From: Pyxidicoccus parkwaysis
Lineage (GTDB): Bacteria > Myxococcota > Myxococcia > Myxococcales > Myxococcaceae
Reading direction: 5' to 3'
Length of the DNA stretch: 64,000 nucleotides
Assembly: GCF_017301735.1 (NCBI RefSeq)
Contig: NZ_CP071090.1
Location: forward strand, 9,786,001-9,850,000
Of the stretch, positions 44,746 to 54,025 are shown in pieces; position 1 is the first letter of the stretch, and every line of letters starts with the position of its first letter. The notes under the pieces are model-generated. The model worked only from the letters and a program-made list of their open reading frames with translations. It made no database searches and was not told the origin of the DNA. The translations under genes and the position numbers were made by a program.

Positions 44746-44774
44746 TTGCGGTCAACAACGCTTTAGAGTATCAA
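44746..44774 (+). promoter_or_regulatory. sigma-70-like promoter upstream of ino1
   Basis: TTGCGG at 44746-44751, a 17-nt spacer, and TATCAA at 44769-44774 give a reasonable match to -35/-10 elements in a locally A/T-richer stretch about 120 nt before the ino1 ATG. It would drive the five-gene inositol operon. Confidence 0.4.
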
Positions 44775-44895
44775 CCATCCGCTTTCGAGATTTTCCGCAT
44801 GCCCCATAGGTATCGTGCCGAAGGCAGCGCATACGGCGGACTCGAATACGTCTAGCGGGGCGGACCGGTTTCCCGCCCTTCGAAGGAACTCCAAG

Positions 44896-46207
<1,312 letters not shown>

Positions 46208-46230
<23 letters not shown>

Positions 46231-47137
46231 AGCCACGCCACTCACGTGGCTCGTCACCTTCCTGGCGACGGGCCACGTGGTGCTGGTGGCAGCCACCGGC
46301 CGCATCCGGTGGGACCACGTCCTGGCGGACGTGCTGCTGATGGGGGTGGCCTGGGCGGGCCCCCGGACGCGGCGCTTCCTGGCAGGCGCGTTCCCGCTAT
46401 GGCTGACCGGTATGCTGCTGGACAGCCAGGGGCTCTGGCTGTTCGTCCGGGGTCCCATCCATACGGGCGACTTGTGGCAGTTGGAGCGTCACCTCTTCCC
46501 CGCCCCCGGAGGCATCAACTGGCCCGAGTGGTGGTCTACACACTTCACTCCGGCGCTGGACCTGCTCACGGGCTTCGCCTACGCGGCGTACCTTTACGAA
46601 GTCTTCGCCGTGGCCATCTTCTTCTTCGTGAAGAAGGACACGCGCTTCGAAAGAGTGTGCTGGGCCTTCCTGCTGGTGAACGCCATTGGCGTGGTCATCT
46701 ACCTCGTCTATCCGGCGGCGCCGCCCTGGTACATCCTGAAGTACGGTCCCGGTCCCGCGGACCTCGCCGCGGCGCCCAGCCCCGCGGGCACGGCGCGCTT
46801 CGACGCACTGTTGGGCATCCACTACTTCGCCAGCTTCTACTCGCGGAACACCAACGTCTTCGGGGCCATGCCGTCGCTGCACGCGGCCTACCCGTTCATG
46901 ATGGTGCTGTTCCTGTGGCACAAGGGCTGGGCCTGGCGCGTGCCGGCGATGCTGTTCTCCGCGCTCGTGGCCTTCTCCGCCATCTACCTGACGCACCACT
47001 ACATCCTGGACGTGCTCGCGGGCCTGACGGTGGCCCTCGCCGCCTTCCTGGTGGTGGAAGCGGTATTCGCACGCCGCCCGGCCTCGCTGCCCATGGCCGT
47101 GCCCCTGACGACTTCCAGAGGAGACACCCGTGCTTGA
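46208..47137 (+). CDS. PAP2-family membrane enzyme (inositol phosphorylceramide synthase/lipid phosphatase-like)
   Basis: A 309-residue membrane protein with about six hydrophobic segments. VYPAAPPWYILKYG, then GAMPSLHAAYP and YLTHHYILDVLAG are the PAP2 active-site motifs in the Aur1/DUF-PAP2 style, with the histidines expected for a phospho-histidine intermediate. In fungi such enzymes transfer phosphoinositol to ceramide; in bacteria related proteins remove phosphate from lipids. Beside a PI-phosphate-synthase-like gene it could dephosphorylate phosphatidylinositol phosphate or make an inositol sphingolipid. The start overlaps ino1; the end overlaps the next gene by 8 nt. Confidence 0.85.
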
Positions 47138-48374
47138 GAACCTGATGGCCTGGCTGACCGGAAACCTGTCTCCGTCGGCCCGCATCTGGACGGCGCTGGC
47201 CCCGGCAATCCTGGCCTGTGCCTACTTCCTCGGAGGACTGCTGCTCTTCTGTGTGCGCTGCGCCTTCAAGGGCATCCCTCGTGACGAGGAGACGCTGAAG
47301 CGCGGCTCCACGGTGCTGGTGGGCTTCTTCCTCCGGCACTACTTCTTCTGGGTCATCCAGCCCCTGTGGACGGTGATTCTGCGCTCGGGGCTGCCGGCCA
47401 ACGCGCTGTCCATGCTGTCGGGCCTCTTGGGCATCTCCGCCGGCGTGGCGCTGGCGGCGGGCCGCTTCGCGCTGGGCGGCTGGCTCTTCCTCTTCGCGGG
47501 CATCCTGGACGTCATGGACGGCCGCATCGCGCGCACGCGCAAGGAGGCCAACCCGGCCGGCGCGGCGCTGGACTCGGTGCTGGACCGCTACGTCGACTCG
47601 GCGATGCTGATGGGCCTGGCCTGGTACTACCGGGACACGTGGGTGCTCCTGCCCGCGCTGCTGGCGCTGCTGGGCTCGTCGCTGGTGCCGTACGTGCGCG
47701 CCAAGGGCGAGGGCCTGGGCGTGAGCGTCCGTGACGGTGCGATGCAGCGGCTGGAGCGCGTGCTCTTCCTGGGCGTGGGCACGGCGCTGTCTCCGATTCT
47801 GGAGGCCGTCTTCTGGCCGGAAGAGAAGCACCCCATGCACTGGCTGGCGGTGGTGGGCCTGGTGTTCGTGTCCATCATGAGCAACTACACGGCCATCACC
47901 CGCTTCCGGAACCTGGTGAAGGCGCTGGCGCCGAAGCGGCAGGAGGCGCGCTCGGAGAAGGCGATTCTGGGCCTCAACGCGGTGGCGGGCGCGGTGGCCA
48001 CGGCGGCGGACTTCGCGCTGGTGCTGGTGCTGGTGGAGTGGCTGGGCATGCTGCCCGCGTGGGCCACCGTGGTGGGCTCCGTGCTGGGCGCGGTGGTGAA
48101 CTACTCCATCAACCGCGTCTTCACCTTCCGGAGCAACGGCGCGCTGGCGCGGCAGATGGCGCGTTACGCGGTGGTGAGCGGCACGAGCGCGTTGCTCAAC
48201 GCGGGCGGCGTGGCGCTGTTCACGTTGCATCCGCAACTGCCTTACGCCTTGGGTTGGTGGCTTGTTCGTGGCGTCGTCTACTTCGCGTGGAACCTGCCCC
48301 TGCAGCGCGATTATGTCTTCAACGACAACGCGTCGACGGATGCCCTCATGGAGCAGCGCCCGCATGCTGCGTAA
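47130..48374 (+). CDS. CDP-alcohol phosphotransferase fused to a GtrA-like domain
   Basis: A 414-residue membrane protein made of two families. Residues about 60-270 are a CDP-alcohol phosphatidyltransferase with the complete signature DVMDGRIARTRKEANPAGAALDSVLD (127-151), i.e. DxxDGxxARx8GxxxDxxxD. Residues about 280-400 are a GtrA-like four-helix domain (NAVAGAVATAADFALVLVLVEW, VNYSINRVFTFRSNGAL, YFAWNLPLQRDYVF), a family that flips polyprenyl-linked sugars. With the MIPS gene next door the substrate is most likely inositol phosphate plus CDP-diacylglycerol, giving phosphatidylinositol phosphate. The start is GTG. The fusion suggests synthesis and transbilayer movement in one protein. Confidence 0.9.
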   Translation: MLENLMAWLTGNLSPSARIWTALAPAILACAYFLGGLLLFCVRCAFKGIPRDEETLKRGSTVLVGFFLRHYFFWVIQPLWTVILRSGLPANALSMLSGLLGISAGVALAAGRFALGGWLFLFAGILDVMDGRIARTRKEANPAGAALDSVLDRYVDSAMLMGLAWYYRDTWVLLPALLALLGSSLVPYVRAKGEGLGVSVRDGAMQRLERVLFLGVGTALSPILEAVFWPEEKHPMHWLAVVGLVFVSIMSNYTAITRFRNLVKALAPKRQEARSEKAILGLNAVAGAVATAADFALVLVLVEWLGMLPAWATVVGSVLGAVVNYSINRVFTFRSNGALARQMARYAVVSGTSALLNAGGVALFTLHPQLPYALGWWLVRGVVYFAWNLPLQRDYVFNDNASTDALMEQRPHAA

Positions 48375-49359
48375 AGCCTTTCTCCAGGTCCTGATGGTGG
48401 TGGTGCTCCTCGGTGCGCTCGCGCTGCCCACGACGGCGGCGGCGGGCGCGGCGCTGGAGCCGACGCCCTCCCCCCTCGACAACTACGGGGAGAGCTTCAC
48501 CTTCATCGGAGACCTGGAGGATGGCACCTTCGTGCTGGTGCAGCTGTCCGTGACGAACCTGGGACCGGGCTCGCGGCACGGCATCTGCCGGGCCTCGGTG
48601 CTCCAGCCCGGGCAGAAGGCGTGGACGCCGCAGAAGAAGGTGGGCGAGAAGGAGTGGAGCTACGACTCCACCAGCAGCACACTGCAGGTGGGCGCGTGCA
48701 CGGCGCGCTCGGCGGGTGGCTTCACGCGGGTGGAGGCGCCGCTGGACGGTGGGCGCGTGGTGCTGGAGTACTCGGCGCCGGTGCAGCCCCGCTCCCCCGA
48801 GGGCTCGGACGTGGAGGTGGGCAGCGCGCGCTACCGCCACGAGGTGACGCTGGCCTTCAGCCCGCTGCGGGCGACGGTGCAGCTCCCCAAGGGCGACGAG
48901 GTGACGCGCGGCGGTGGCGGCTACGCGGACCACACGCGCTCCACCATTGCTCCTGCGAAGCTGGCCAAGCGCTGGGTGCGCTTCCGCGCGCTGCGCGGCG
49001 GTGAGCGGCTGGTGCTGCTGGCGCGCGAGGGGCAGGACGGCGAGTTCGGCCCCGTGTACGAGTGGGAGGAGGGCGGGACGCCGCGTGCGCTGGAGTACTT
49101 CACGCTCAGCCGGGATGGCGTGAAGGAGCGCAGCGTGTGGAAGGTGGAGGTGTTCGGCGACGGCGGCGCGGCCATGGTGCTGCGCTCCACGCAGCTCCTC
49201 CAGCGCAACGCGCCGGTGGAGGATTTGGGCATGCTGGCCGGGCTGGTGAGGCCGGTGGTGGGCTCGCCGGTGACGTACCTGCACCGCGCGGTGCTGGAGC
49301 GCGCGGGCAAGCCTCCCGTGGCGGGGCTGATGGAAGTGACGCTCGAGGGCGACCAGTGA
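48364..49359 (+). CDS. exported AttH/CrtC-like protein of the inositol operon
   Basis: A 331-residue protein with a Sec signal cleaved near AAAGA (about residue 28). The mature part is beta-rich, with ESFTFIGDLEDGTFVLVQLSVTNLG and later RVVLEYSAPVQPRSP, SARYRHEVTLAFSP and GGYADHTRST, a pattern resembling the lipocalin-like AttH/CrtC family, which bind or modify hydrophobic molecules. The match is weak. It overlaps the phosphotransferase gene by 11 nt and the phosphatase gene by 4 nt. A periplasmic lipid-handling or lipid-transport role is a reasonable inference. Confidence 0.65.
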   Translation: MLRKAFLQVLMVVVLLGALALPTTAAAGAALEPTPSPLDNYGESFTFIGDLEDGTFVLVQLSVTNLGPGSRHGICRASVLQPGQKAWTPQKKVGEKEWSYDSTSSTLQVGACTARSAGGFTRVEAPLDGGRVVLEYSAPVQPRSPEGSDVEVGSARYRHEVTLAFSPLRATVQLPKGDEVTRGGGGYADHTRSTIAPAKLAKRWVRFRALRGGERLVLLAREGQDGEFGPVYEWEEGGTPRALEYFTLSRDGVKERSVWKVEVFGDGGAAMVLRSTQLLQRNAPVEDLGMLAGLVRPVVGSPVTYLHRAVLERAGKPPVAGLMEVTLEGDQ

Positions 49360-49937
49360 GCGTGTCGCTGCTCCGCGACGTGCACCATGTGCCGGGCGTG
49401 CGAGGCTGGGTGCGCAAGCAGGTGCTGCGCTCGGTGGCGCGCTGCGTGGAGTGGACCACGAAGCTTCCCGGACAGGGCCTCAACCTGTCGCAGGTGAATG
49501 ACTGGCTGCACGTGGGCGGCGGAGTGCCTCGCTCCCGGTTCGCGGAGCTGAAGGCGCTGGGCATCACCGCGGTGATTGATTTGCGCGCGGAGCGCTGTGA
49601 CGACGCGCAGGCGTTGGCGGCGCTGGGTATTGAATTGCTGAACCTGCCGGTGACGGACCGCTATCCGCCGTCGGTGGAGCAGTTGATGCGCGGGGTGGAG
49701 TGGGCGCTGCCCCGGCTGGAGCAGGGCGGGCATCTCTTCACCCACTGCGAGCACGGCGTGGGACGTGGCCCGCTGATGGGCCTGGCCGTCATGGTGGCGC
49801 GCGGCTGGGAGGCGCCCGTGGCGTACCGCGAGCTGCGCAAGGCGCGGTGGCAGTCCACGCTGAATGACCGGCAGCTCGGTGGTCTCGCGGACTTCGTCGA
49901 GGCCTGGAAGGCCCGGACGTCCGAGCGCGCGGCGTAG
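49356..49937 (+). CDS. dual-specificity-type cysteine phosphatase
   Basis: A 193-residue phosphatase. The active-site loop is HCEHGVGRGP with Cys131 and Arg137 (CX5R), and Asp101 in LPVTDRYPPS is placed for the general acid. The first 30 residues are basic. It starts with GTG overlapping the previous stop (GTGA). Related bacterial and mitochondrial enzymes (PTPMT1 type) remove phosphate from phosphatidylglycerol phosphate; in this operon the obvious substrate is phosphatidylinositol phosphate. A protein-tyrosine target cannot be excluded. Confidence 0.88.
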   Translation: MSVSLLRDVHHVPGVRGWVRKQVLRSVARCVEWTTKLPGQGLNLSQVNDWLHVGGGVPRSRFAELKALGITAVIDLRAERCDDAQALAALGIELLNLPVTDRYPPSVEQLMRGVEWALPRLEQGGHLFTHCEHGVGRGPLMGLAVMVARGWEAPVAYRELRKARWQSTLNDRQLGGLADFVEAWKARTSERAA

Positions 49938-49958
49938 CGCCCACAACGACGCAGCGCA

Positions 49959-50062
49959 GCTTCCACGACACGACGCGGCGGCGAAGCCTCCTCGACACGG
50001 CGCGACTTCCACGACACGACAAAGCTTCCACGACGCGGCACGACGTCCGCGGCGGGAGCGTC
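49959..50062 (+). repeat. degenerate short tandem repeats after the inositol operon
   Basis: The 15-mer CTTCCACGACACGAC recurs at about 49960 and 50006, with diverged copies between and after (GCCTCCTCGACACGG, GCTTCCACGACGCGG). The period varies around 22-25 nt. This lies at the end of the operon transcript and may be a decayed minisatellite. The region 50063-50175 after it is A/T-richer, with TTGACC at 50135 as a possible -35 for the next gene. Confidence 0.5.
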
Positions 50063-50235
50063 TTCAGCATCAATGTCAGACGCAGATTGGCTAAACGCGT
50101 CAAATCTGGATAAATTACAAAACGAGAAGTCCTATTGACCCATCCAATCAGGCGCGTCTAGCCTTACGGCCTGTTTTGCAATGGCTTGTCTGCGCTCGAC
50201 CGGAGAGGTCGGGCCCACACCAGGGGTTCTCCGTC

Positions 50236-51051
50236 ATGGTGAAAGTCGAGCTGGACATCTTCTCAGGACGTCCCAACCCGCAGTGGACGCTGTCGAAGAA
50301 GGACGCAAGACAACTGGCCGAGCGCGTGCGCGCGGACCCCTCCCTGCTGCTGCCGATGGACGCGGAGACGGGCGGTCTGGGCTACCGCGGCTTCATCATC
50401 ACCACCGAGGACCTCGGTGACGGAGACGAGTGGCGCCGCGCGGGCCTGCCGTCGCGGGTGCGCCTGGGCGGAGCCTTCCAGCCCGGCGCCATCGAGGCAT
50501 CCCGCTCCCTGCTCTACACGGCGGAGAGCGCCCGGTTGGATTTGAAGGACCCGGGCGCGGTGCTGGGTGTCGCCGAGGAGGGCATCACCGAGTCGGTGCA
50601 GAGCCTCTACACCGCGTGCACGCCGTCCTACTACACCAGCGACACCAGCTTCGCGTTCTGGAACGACGCGGCCTACCTCCAGTACAACAACTGCTACAAC
50701 TACGCGAGCAACCTGCGCACCAACACCTTCGCGCAGCCGGGCCGCGCCTCGGGCACCGTGTGGAGCGCCATCAGCTGCAGCAACGTGGGCGCTGCGGCGG
50801 TGCGGGACGGGTGGGGCACCTCGTGCCGCGCCGACAACAACTACAACGTCTGCCTCGTCATCTGGCCGAACACCGACTACCACTGGTACCGCCTGGCGGC
50901 GAACGGGCACTGGTGCCACAAGCCGGGCCAGACGGCCGCGCGCAACTACGACAACTCCGGTCTGCTCATCACCAACCCGGAGACGTGCAACCGCGGCGGC
51001 TACACGACCTTCTGCGGCTACTACCGCGGATTCAACATCACTGTGTCGTGA
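50236..51051 (+). CDS. FSGR-domain protein with a Cys/His-rich C-terminal domain
   Basis: A 271-residue protein of no named family I can give. Residues 1-110 contain VELDIFSGRPNPQWTLSKKDARQLAERV and LGYRGFIITTED, a pattern shared with the next gene. Residues about 120-271 contain NNCYNYASNLRTNTFAQPGRASG (Cys153), NVGAAAVRDGWG and NVCLVIWPNTDYHWYRLAANGHWCHKPGQTAARNYDNSG, with His216 and His226; the Cys/His arrangement could be that of a papain-like hydrolase. Eight cysteines suggest disulfides, yet the preferred ATG gives no signal peptide. It overlaps the next gene by 4 nt. Confidence 0.8.
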   Translation: MVKVELDIFSGRPNPQWTLSKKDARQLAERVRADPSLLLPMDAETGGLGYRGFIITTEDLGDGDEWRRAGLPSRVRLGGAFQPGAIEASRSLLYTAESARLDLKDPGAVLGVAEEGITESVQSLYTACTPSYYTSDTSFAFWNDAAYLQYNNCYNYASNLRTNTFAQPGRASGTVWSAISCSNVGAAAVRDGWGTSCRADNNYNVCLVIWPNTDYHWYRLAANGHWCHKPGQTAARNYDNSGLLITNPETCNRGGYTTFCGYYRGFNITVS

Positions 51052-51524
51052 AGAGAGCACACGTGTTGCGCGCGCTCGCCCTGGGCCTGGGGCTTCTGGG
51101 AGCCTCCGGGTGCAGCACCGCGAGCGCGCCGGGCCCCACCACCAGCACGGAGCGGCAGGCGGAAGGGAGCGAGGCCATGACGCGGGCACGAGCCAGCGTG
51201 GACATGTTCAGCGGCCGGGAAGCTCCCGCGTGGGATTTGGCGTCCACGGACGCTCGCGACGTGCGCCAGGCGGTGCAGGCGCTGCCGGCGACCACTCGCG
51301 CCATGCCCGACGTGGGGCTGGGCTACCGGGGCTTCGAGGTGAAGTGGGAGGACGGGGCGCACGCGAAGGTGTACCGCGACATCGTCGAGTACACGCAGGG
51401 CGGGCGCACGGTGCTGTTGGAGGACGCGGGACGGAAGCTGGAGCAGCGGCTGCTGTCCGGAGCCAGGCAGCACCTGGCACCGGACCTCTTCACAGCCGTG
51501 GAGTCACAGGTTCAGTTGCCTTAG
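51048..51524 (+). CDS. FSGR-domain lipoprotein
   Basis: A 158-residue lipoprotein with a GTG start overlapping the previous stop. VKRAHVLRALALGLGLLGASGC gives lipidated Cys22. After a short Ser/Thr/Pro linker the domain ASVDMFSGREAPAWDLASTDARDVRQAVQALP...VGLGYRGFEVKWED matches the N-terminal half of the upstream protein: FSGRxxPxWxLxxxDAR and LGYRGF are shared. It lacks the Cys/His-rich second domain. The pairing suggests two partners built on a common binding module, one at the membrane surface. Confidence 0.8.
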   Translation: MKRAHVLRALALGLGLLGASGCSTASAPGPTTSTERQAEGSEAMTRARASVDMFSGREAPAWDLASTDARDVRQAVQALPATTRAMPDVGLGYRGFEVKWEDGAHAKVYRDIVEYTQGGRTVLLEDAGRKLEQRLLSGARQHLAPDLFTAVESQVQLP

Positions 51525-51560
51525 CTTGATTCACTCGAGTGTTCACCGGAGGAGCAGTCC

Positions 51561-51806
51561 ATGGCTGGAGACTCATCGAACCGCCGTACGTTCCTGAAGG
51601 TGGCGGGCCTCACCGCCGTCTCGACGCTGCTGCCGACGGGGCTGGGCATGAGCGTGGCCAGCGCCGCCCCCGCCGCCATGGGTGGCGCGGTGGAGTTGTG
51701 GCTGCTGGATACCGGCCTCGGCACCCTGGACGCGGACCTGTACACGGCCGCGCGGCAGGACCTGGCGAACGCCGTCGCCGCTCGTGGCGAGTCGCTGCCG
51801 TACTGA
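51561..51806 (+). CDS. small Tat-exported peptide
   Basis: An 81-residue protein. MAGDSSNRRTFLKVAGLTAVSTLLPTGLGMSVASAAPAA has a twin-arginine motif (RRTFLK) and a hydrophobic core, with cleavage probably after ASA, leaving about 47 residues: AMGGAVELWLLDTGLGTLDADLYTAARQDLANAVAARGESLPY. No cysteines, no known domain. GGAGGAG sits 6 nt upstream. It follows the two FSGR-domain genes by 36 nt and probably belongs to their transcript. Tat export of so small a protein implies it folds or binds a cofactor or partner in the cytoplasm. Confidence 0.72.
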   Translation: MAGDSSNRRTFLKVAGLTAVSTLLPTGLGMSVASAAPAAMGGAVELWLLDTGLGTLDADLYTAARQDLANAVAARGESLPY

Positions 51807-51849
51807 GCGGCTCCCCGCCAGCAGTCTTCTCTCTCAAGGCGCCGGGGAC

Positions 51850-51986
51850 GACACCCGGCGCCTCCATGCGGCCGGAGTGACGCCGTGCACGCGGCGGAAC
51901 TGGGAGCCTTCTCGACTCACGTCGCCGGAGTCGACACCCGGCGCCTCCATGCGGCCGGAGTGACGCCGTGCACGCGGCGGAACTGG
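51850..51986. repeat. 83-nt-period duplication of the AraC gene's 3' end
   Basis: A 54-nt sequence is present twice without mismatch, at 51850-51903 and 51933-51986. The second copy is inside the AraC-family gene and encodes FRRVHGVTPAAWRRRVS at its C-terminus; the first lies just beyond its stop. As 83 is not a multiple of three, the outer copy falls in a different frame and is not part of the protein. Confidence 0.85.
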
Positions 51987-52843
51987 CGGATGAAGTGCGT
52001 CACGTCCGCGTAGCCCACGCGCTCGCCGATGATGTCCACGCGCTCGTCCGTGACGCGCAGGCGGCGCCGGGCCTCGGCCATGCGGCACTCGAGTATCCAC
52101 TCGCCCACGGTGCGGCCCGTCTCCTGCCTCACCACTCCCGCCACGTGCGCCGCGGAGCGCCCCACCGCCTTCGCCACCTTCGCGAGCGACAGGGGCTCGA
52201 CACAGTGGGTCTCGATGTACGTGAGCGCCTTGCGGCTCAGGCCCGCCGACGGTGACTCGGGCACGGCGGCGGGCCGGGACACGCGCTCCAGTTCGATGAG
52301 CACCAGCCTCAGCAGCGAGATGACGGCCTCTTCGCTGCCTCGCTCCGCTCTCGACACCTCGTCCTTCAAGAGCCGCATCCACCGCAGCAGCCGGCGCCGC
52401 TGCGCGAGCGTGGGTTGCAGCACGGGATGACAGCCCTGGCGCACGCGCAGCCAGGGCCCGAGCAGCGAGGCCCCCTCCCCTCCCGCGCCTCCCAGCACCT
52501 CCGGATGGAAGCCGAGCCCCCAGCCCTCCGCGTCCGACACGCCCATGCGGTGTGGGTCTCCCGGAGGAATAAGGTGCACGTCTCCCGCGCGCAGCATCCA
52601 CTCGCCCGCGTGCCGCACCTGGGATTGGCCTCGCGTCACCAGGATGACGACGGCGTACGTGTGGACGGCCGAGGGCCCTCGCGGGACGGGAGAGCGGACC
52701 TGCAGCCGCTCCACCAGGACGGGGAGCCGCTTCTCCTCGAACTCCCTTCGCGACGGCAGGATGTCGTGCTTCGTCGAGTGCGGCTCGGAGGGCATGCGGC
52801 ATTCGTAGCGGGATGCCGCGCGCAGCTCAACCACGTCACCCAT
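51917..52843 (-). CDS. AraC-family transcriptional regulator
   Basis: A 308-residue regulator. The N-terminal half is a cupin-like sensor (VVILVTRGQSQVRHAGEWMLRAGDVHLIPPGDPHRMGV). The C-terminal 100 residues are the double helix-turn-helix: YIETHCVEPLSLAKVAKAVGRSAAHVAGVVRQETGRTVGEWILECRMAEARRRLRVTDERVDIIGERVGYADVTHFIRQFRRVHGVTPAAWRRR. It overlaps the upstream flavoprotein gene by 8 nt and is probably co-transcribed with it, so it may regulate that gene. Confidence 0.92.
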   Translation of the reverse strand: MGDVVELRAASRYECRMPSEPHSTKHDILPSRREFEEKRLPVLVERLQVRSPVPRGPSAVHTYAVVILVTRGQSQVRHAGEWMLRAGDVHLIPPGDPHRMGVSDAEGWGLGFHPEVLGGAGGEGASLLGPWLRVRQGCHPVLQPTLAQRRRLLRWMRLLKDEVSRAERGSEEAVISLLRLVLIELERVSRPAAVPESPSAGLSRKALTYIETHCVEPLSLAKVAKAVGRSAAHVAGVVRQETGRTVGEWILECRMAEARRRLRVTDERVDIIGERVGYADVTHFIRQFRRVHGVTPAAWRRRVSTPAT

Positions 52844-53762
52844 GAGCGACGCCCGCGGCTTCCAGGTTCATGACGTGCGTCATCCTGTAGGCCGCCATCG
52901 CGCCCTGCGACGCGGCCACCAGCGCGCCCTGCATCATCGTCGTGAGGTCACCGCTCGCGTGGATGCCGGGGACGGACGTCTCCTGGCTCTCGTTCACCTT
53001 GACGAAGCCCAGCTCATCCAGCGCGAGCCCCAGCCGCTGCACCAGCTCCACCTGCCGCTGCGGCGGACGGGCGAAGATGAACTCGCGCGGCACCCGCGCG
53101 CCGTCCTCCAATTCCACCGCCTCCAGCGCGTCTCCATCCGCCGTGGGCACGAAGCGGCGGATGCGCCGCTCCTCCAGGCGGACACCGGCCCGCTCCAGCT
53201 GCGCCCGCTTCTCCGCGGACACGGGAAAGGCGCCCTCGGTGAAGACCACCACGTCGCGGGTCCACCCCGTCACGAACATGGCGAAGTCGAGCATCATCTC
53301 CGACGAGGCGTGCACGCCCCACGCGCCTTCACGGATTTCCCAGCCGTGGCAGTAGGGGCACTGGAAGATGGCCTTGCCCCACAGCTCCCTGTAGCCGGGC
53401 AGGTCCGGCACCAGGTCCACCATGCCGGTGGCGAGCACCACGCGCCGCGTGTCCACCGAGGCACCGTCGTCCATCAGCACGCGGAAGCGGGGGCCGATGC
53501 GCTCGATGCCGGTGATGCGCACACCGTCGCGCACCTCGACGTCGTAGGGCTGGAGCTGCTCGCGGCCGATGCGACGGAACTCCCTGGGCGGGGTGCCGTC
53601 TCGGGTGACGAAGCCCTGGATGTGCTCGGCTGCCGCGTTGCGGGCCGGGCCCGCGTCGCAGAGGAGCACCTTCTTCCGCGCGCGGCCCAGAATCAGCGCC
53701 GCGCTCAGGCCCGCCGGGCCGCCACCCACAATCACCACGTCCACTGCCTTCGCCGCGTCCAT
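52836..53762 (-). CDS. FAD-dependent thioredoxin reductase-like oxidoreductase with CPYC
   Basis: A 308-residue two-dinucleotide-binding flavoprotein. VVIVGGGPAGLSAALILGRARKKVLLCD binds FAD, RRVVLATGMVDLVP is the second FAD motif, and FQCPYCHGWEIREGAWGV holds the redox-active CPYC followed by the NAD(P) region; PGIHASGDLTTMMQGALVAASQGAMAAYRM closes the FAD site. The CPYCHGWE form is typical of the branch that includes thiol oxidases such as GliT-like enzymes and stand-alone disulfide reductases. The ATG before DAAKAVDVV is chosen. It heads a two-gene leftward unit with the AraC regulator. Confidence 0.92.
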   Translation of the reverse strand: MDAAKAVDVVIVGGGPAGLSAALILGRARKKVLLCDAGPARNAAAEHIQGFVTRDGTPPREFRRIGREQLQPYDVEVRDGVRITGIERIGPRFRVLMDDGASVDTRRVVLATGMVDLVPDLPGYRELWGKAIFQCPYCHGWEIREGAWGVHASSEMMLDFAMFVTGWTRDVVVFTEGAFPVSAEKRAQLERAGVRLEERRIRRFVPTADGDALEAVELEDGARVPREFIFARPPQRQVELVQRLGLALDELGFVKVNESQETSVPGIHASGDLTTMMQGALVAASQGAMAAYRMTHVMNLEAAGVAHG

Positions 53763-54025
53763 GTCGCTGCTCCTCCAGAGCTCATCAGGCGGCGGCACGC
53801 ATGCGTGTCTCACGATGCGTCCACCCCTGCCGGGGCCCGTGCCCCCAACCACCCTGGGGAATTGCTACGCGCGGGGATTTCCGTTCGGGAGGGCGTGGCC
53901 TCGCGCGGAATCGGCGGATTCGCGGGTGCCCAGAGAAACGGTGTGTGGCCCTCCAGCCACGCCAGGCCCGCCTCCACACCGGAATGTCTCTTGCAACTCC
54001 GGGGGACAGATTGCAGGAGGAAGCC

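Noticed and set aside
51834..52802. A second AraC-like frame overlapping the real one
   Set aside because: It is a different frame that picks up the duplicated 3' copy; the conserved domain lies in the frame ending at 51917.
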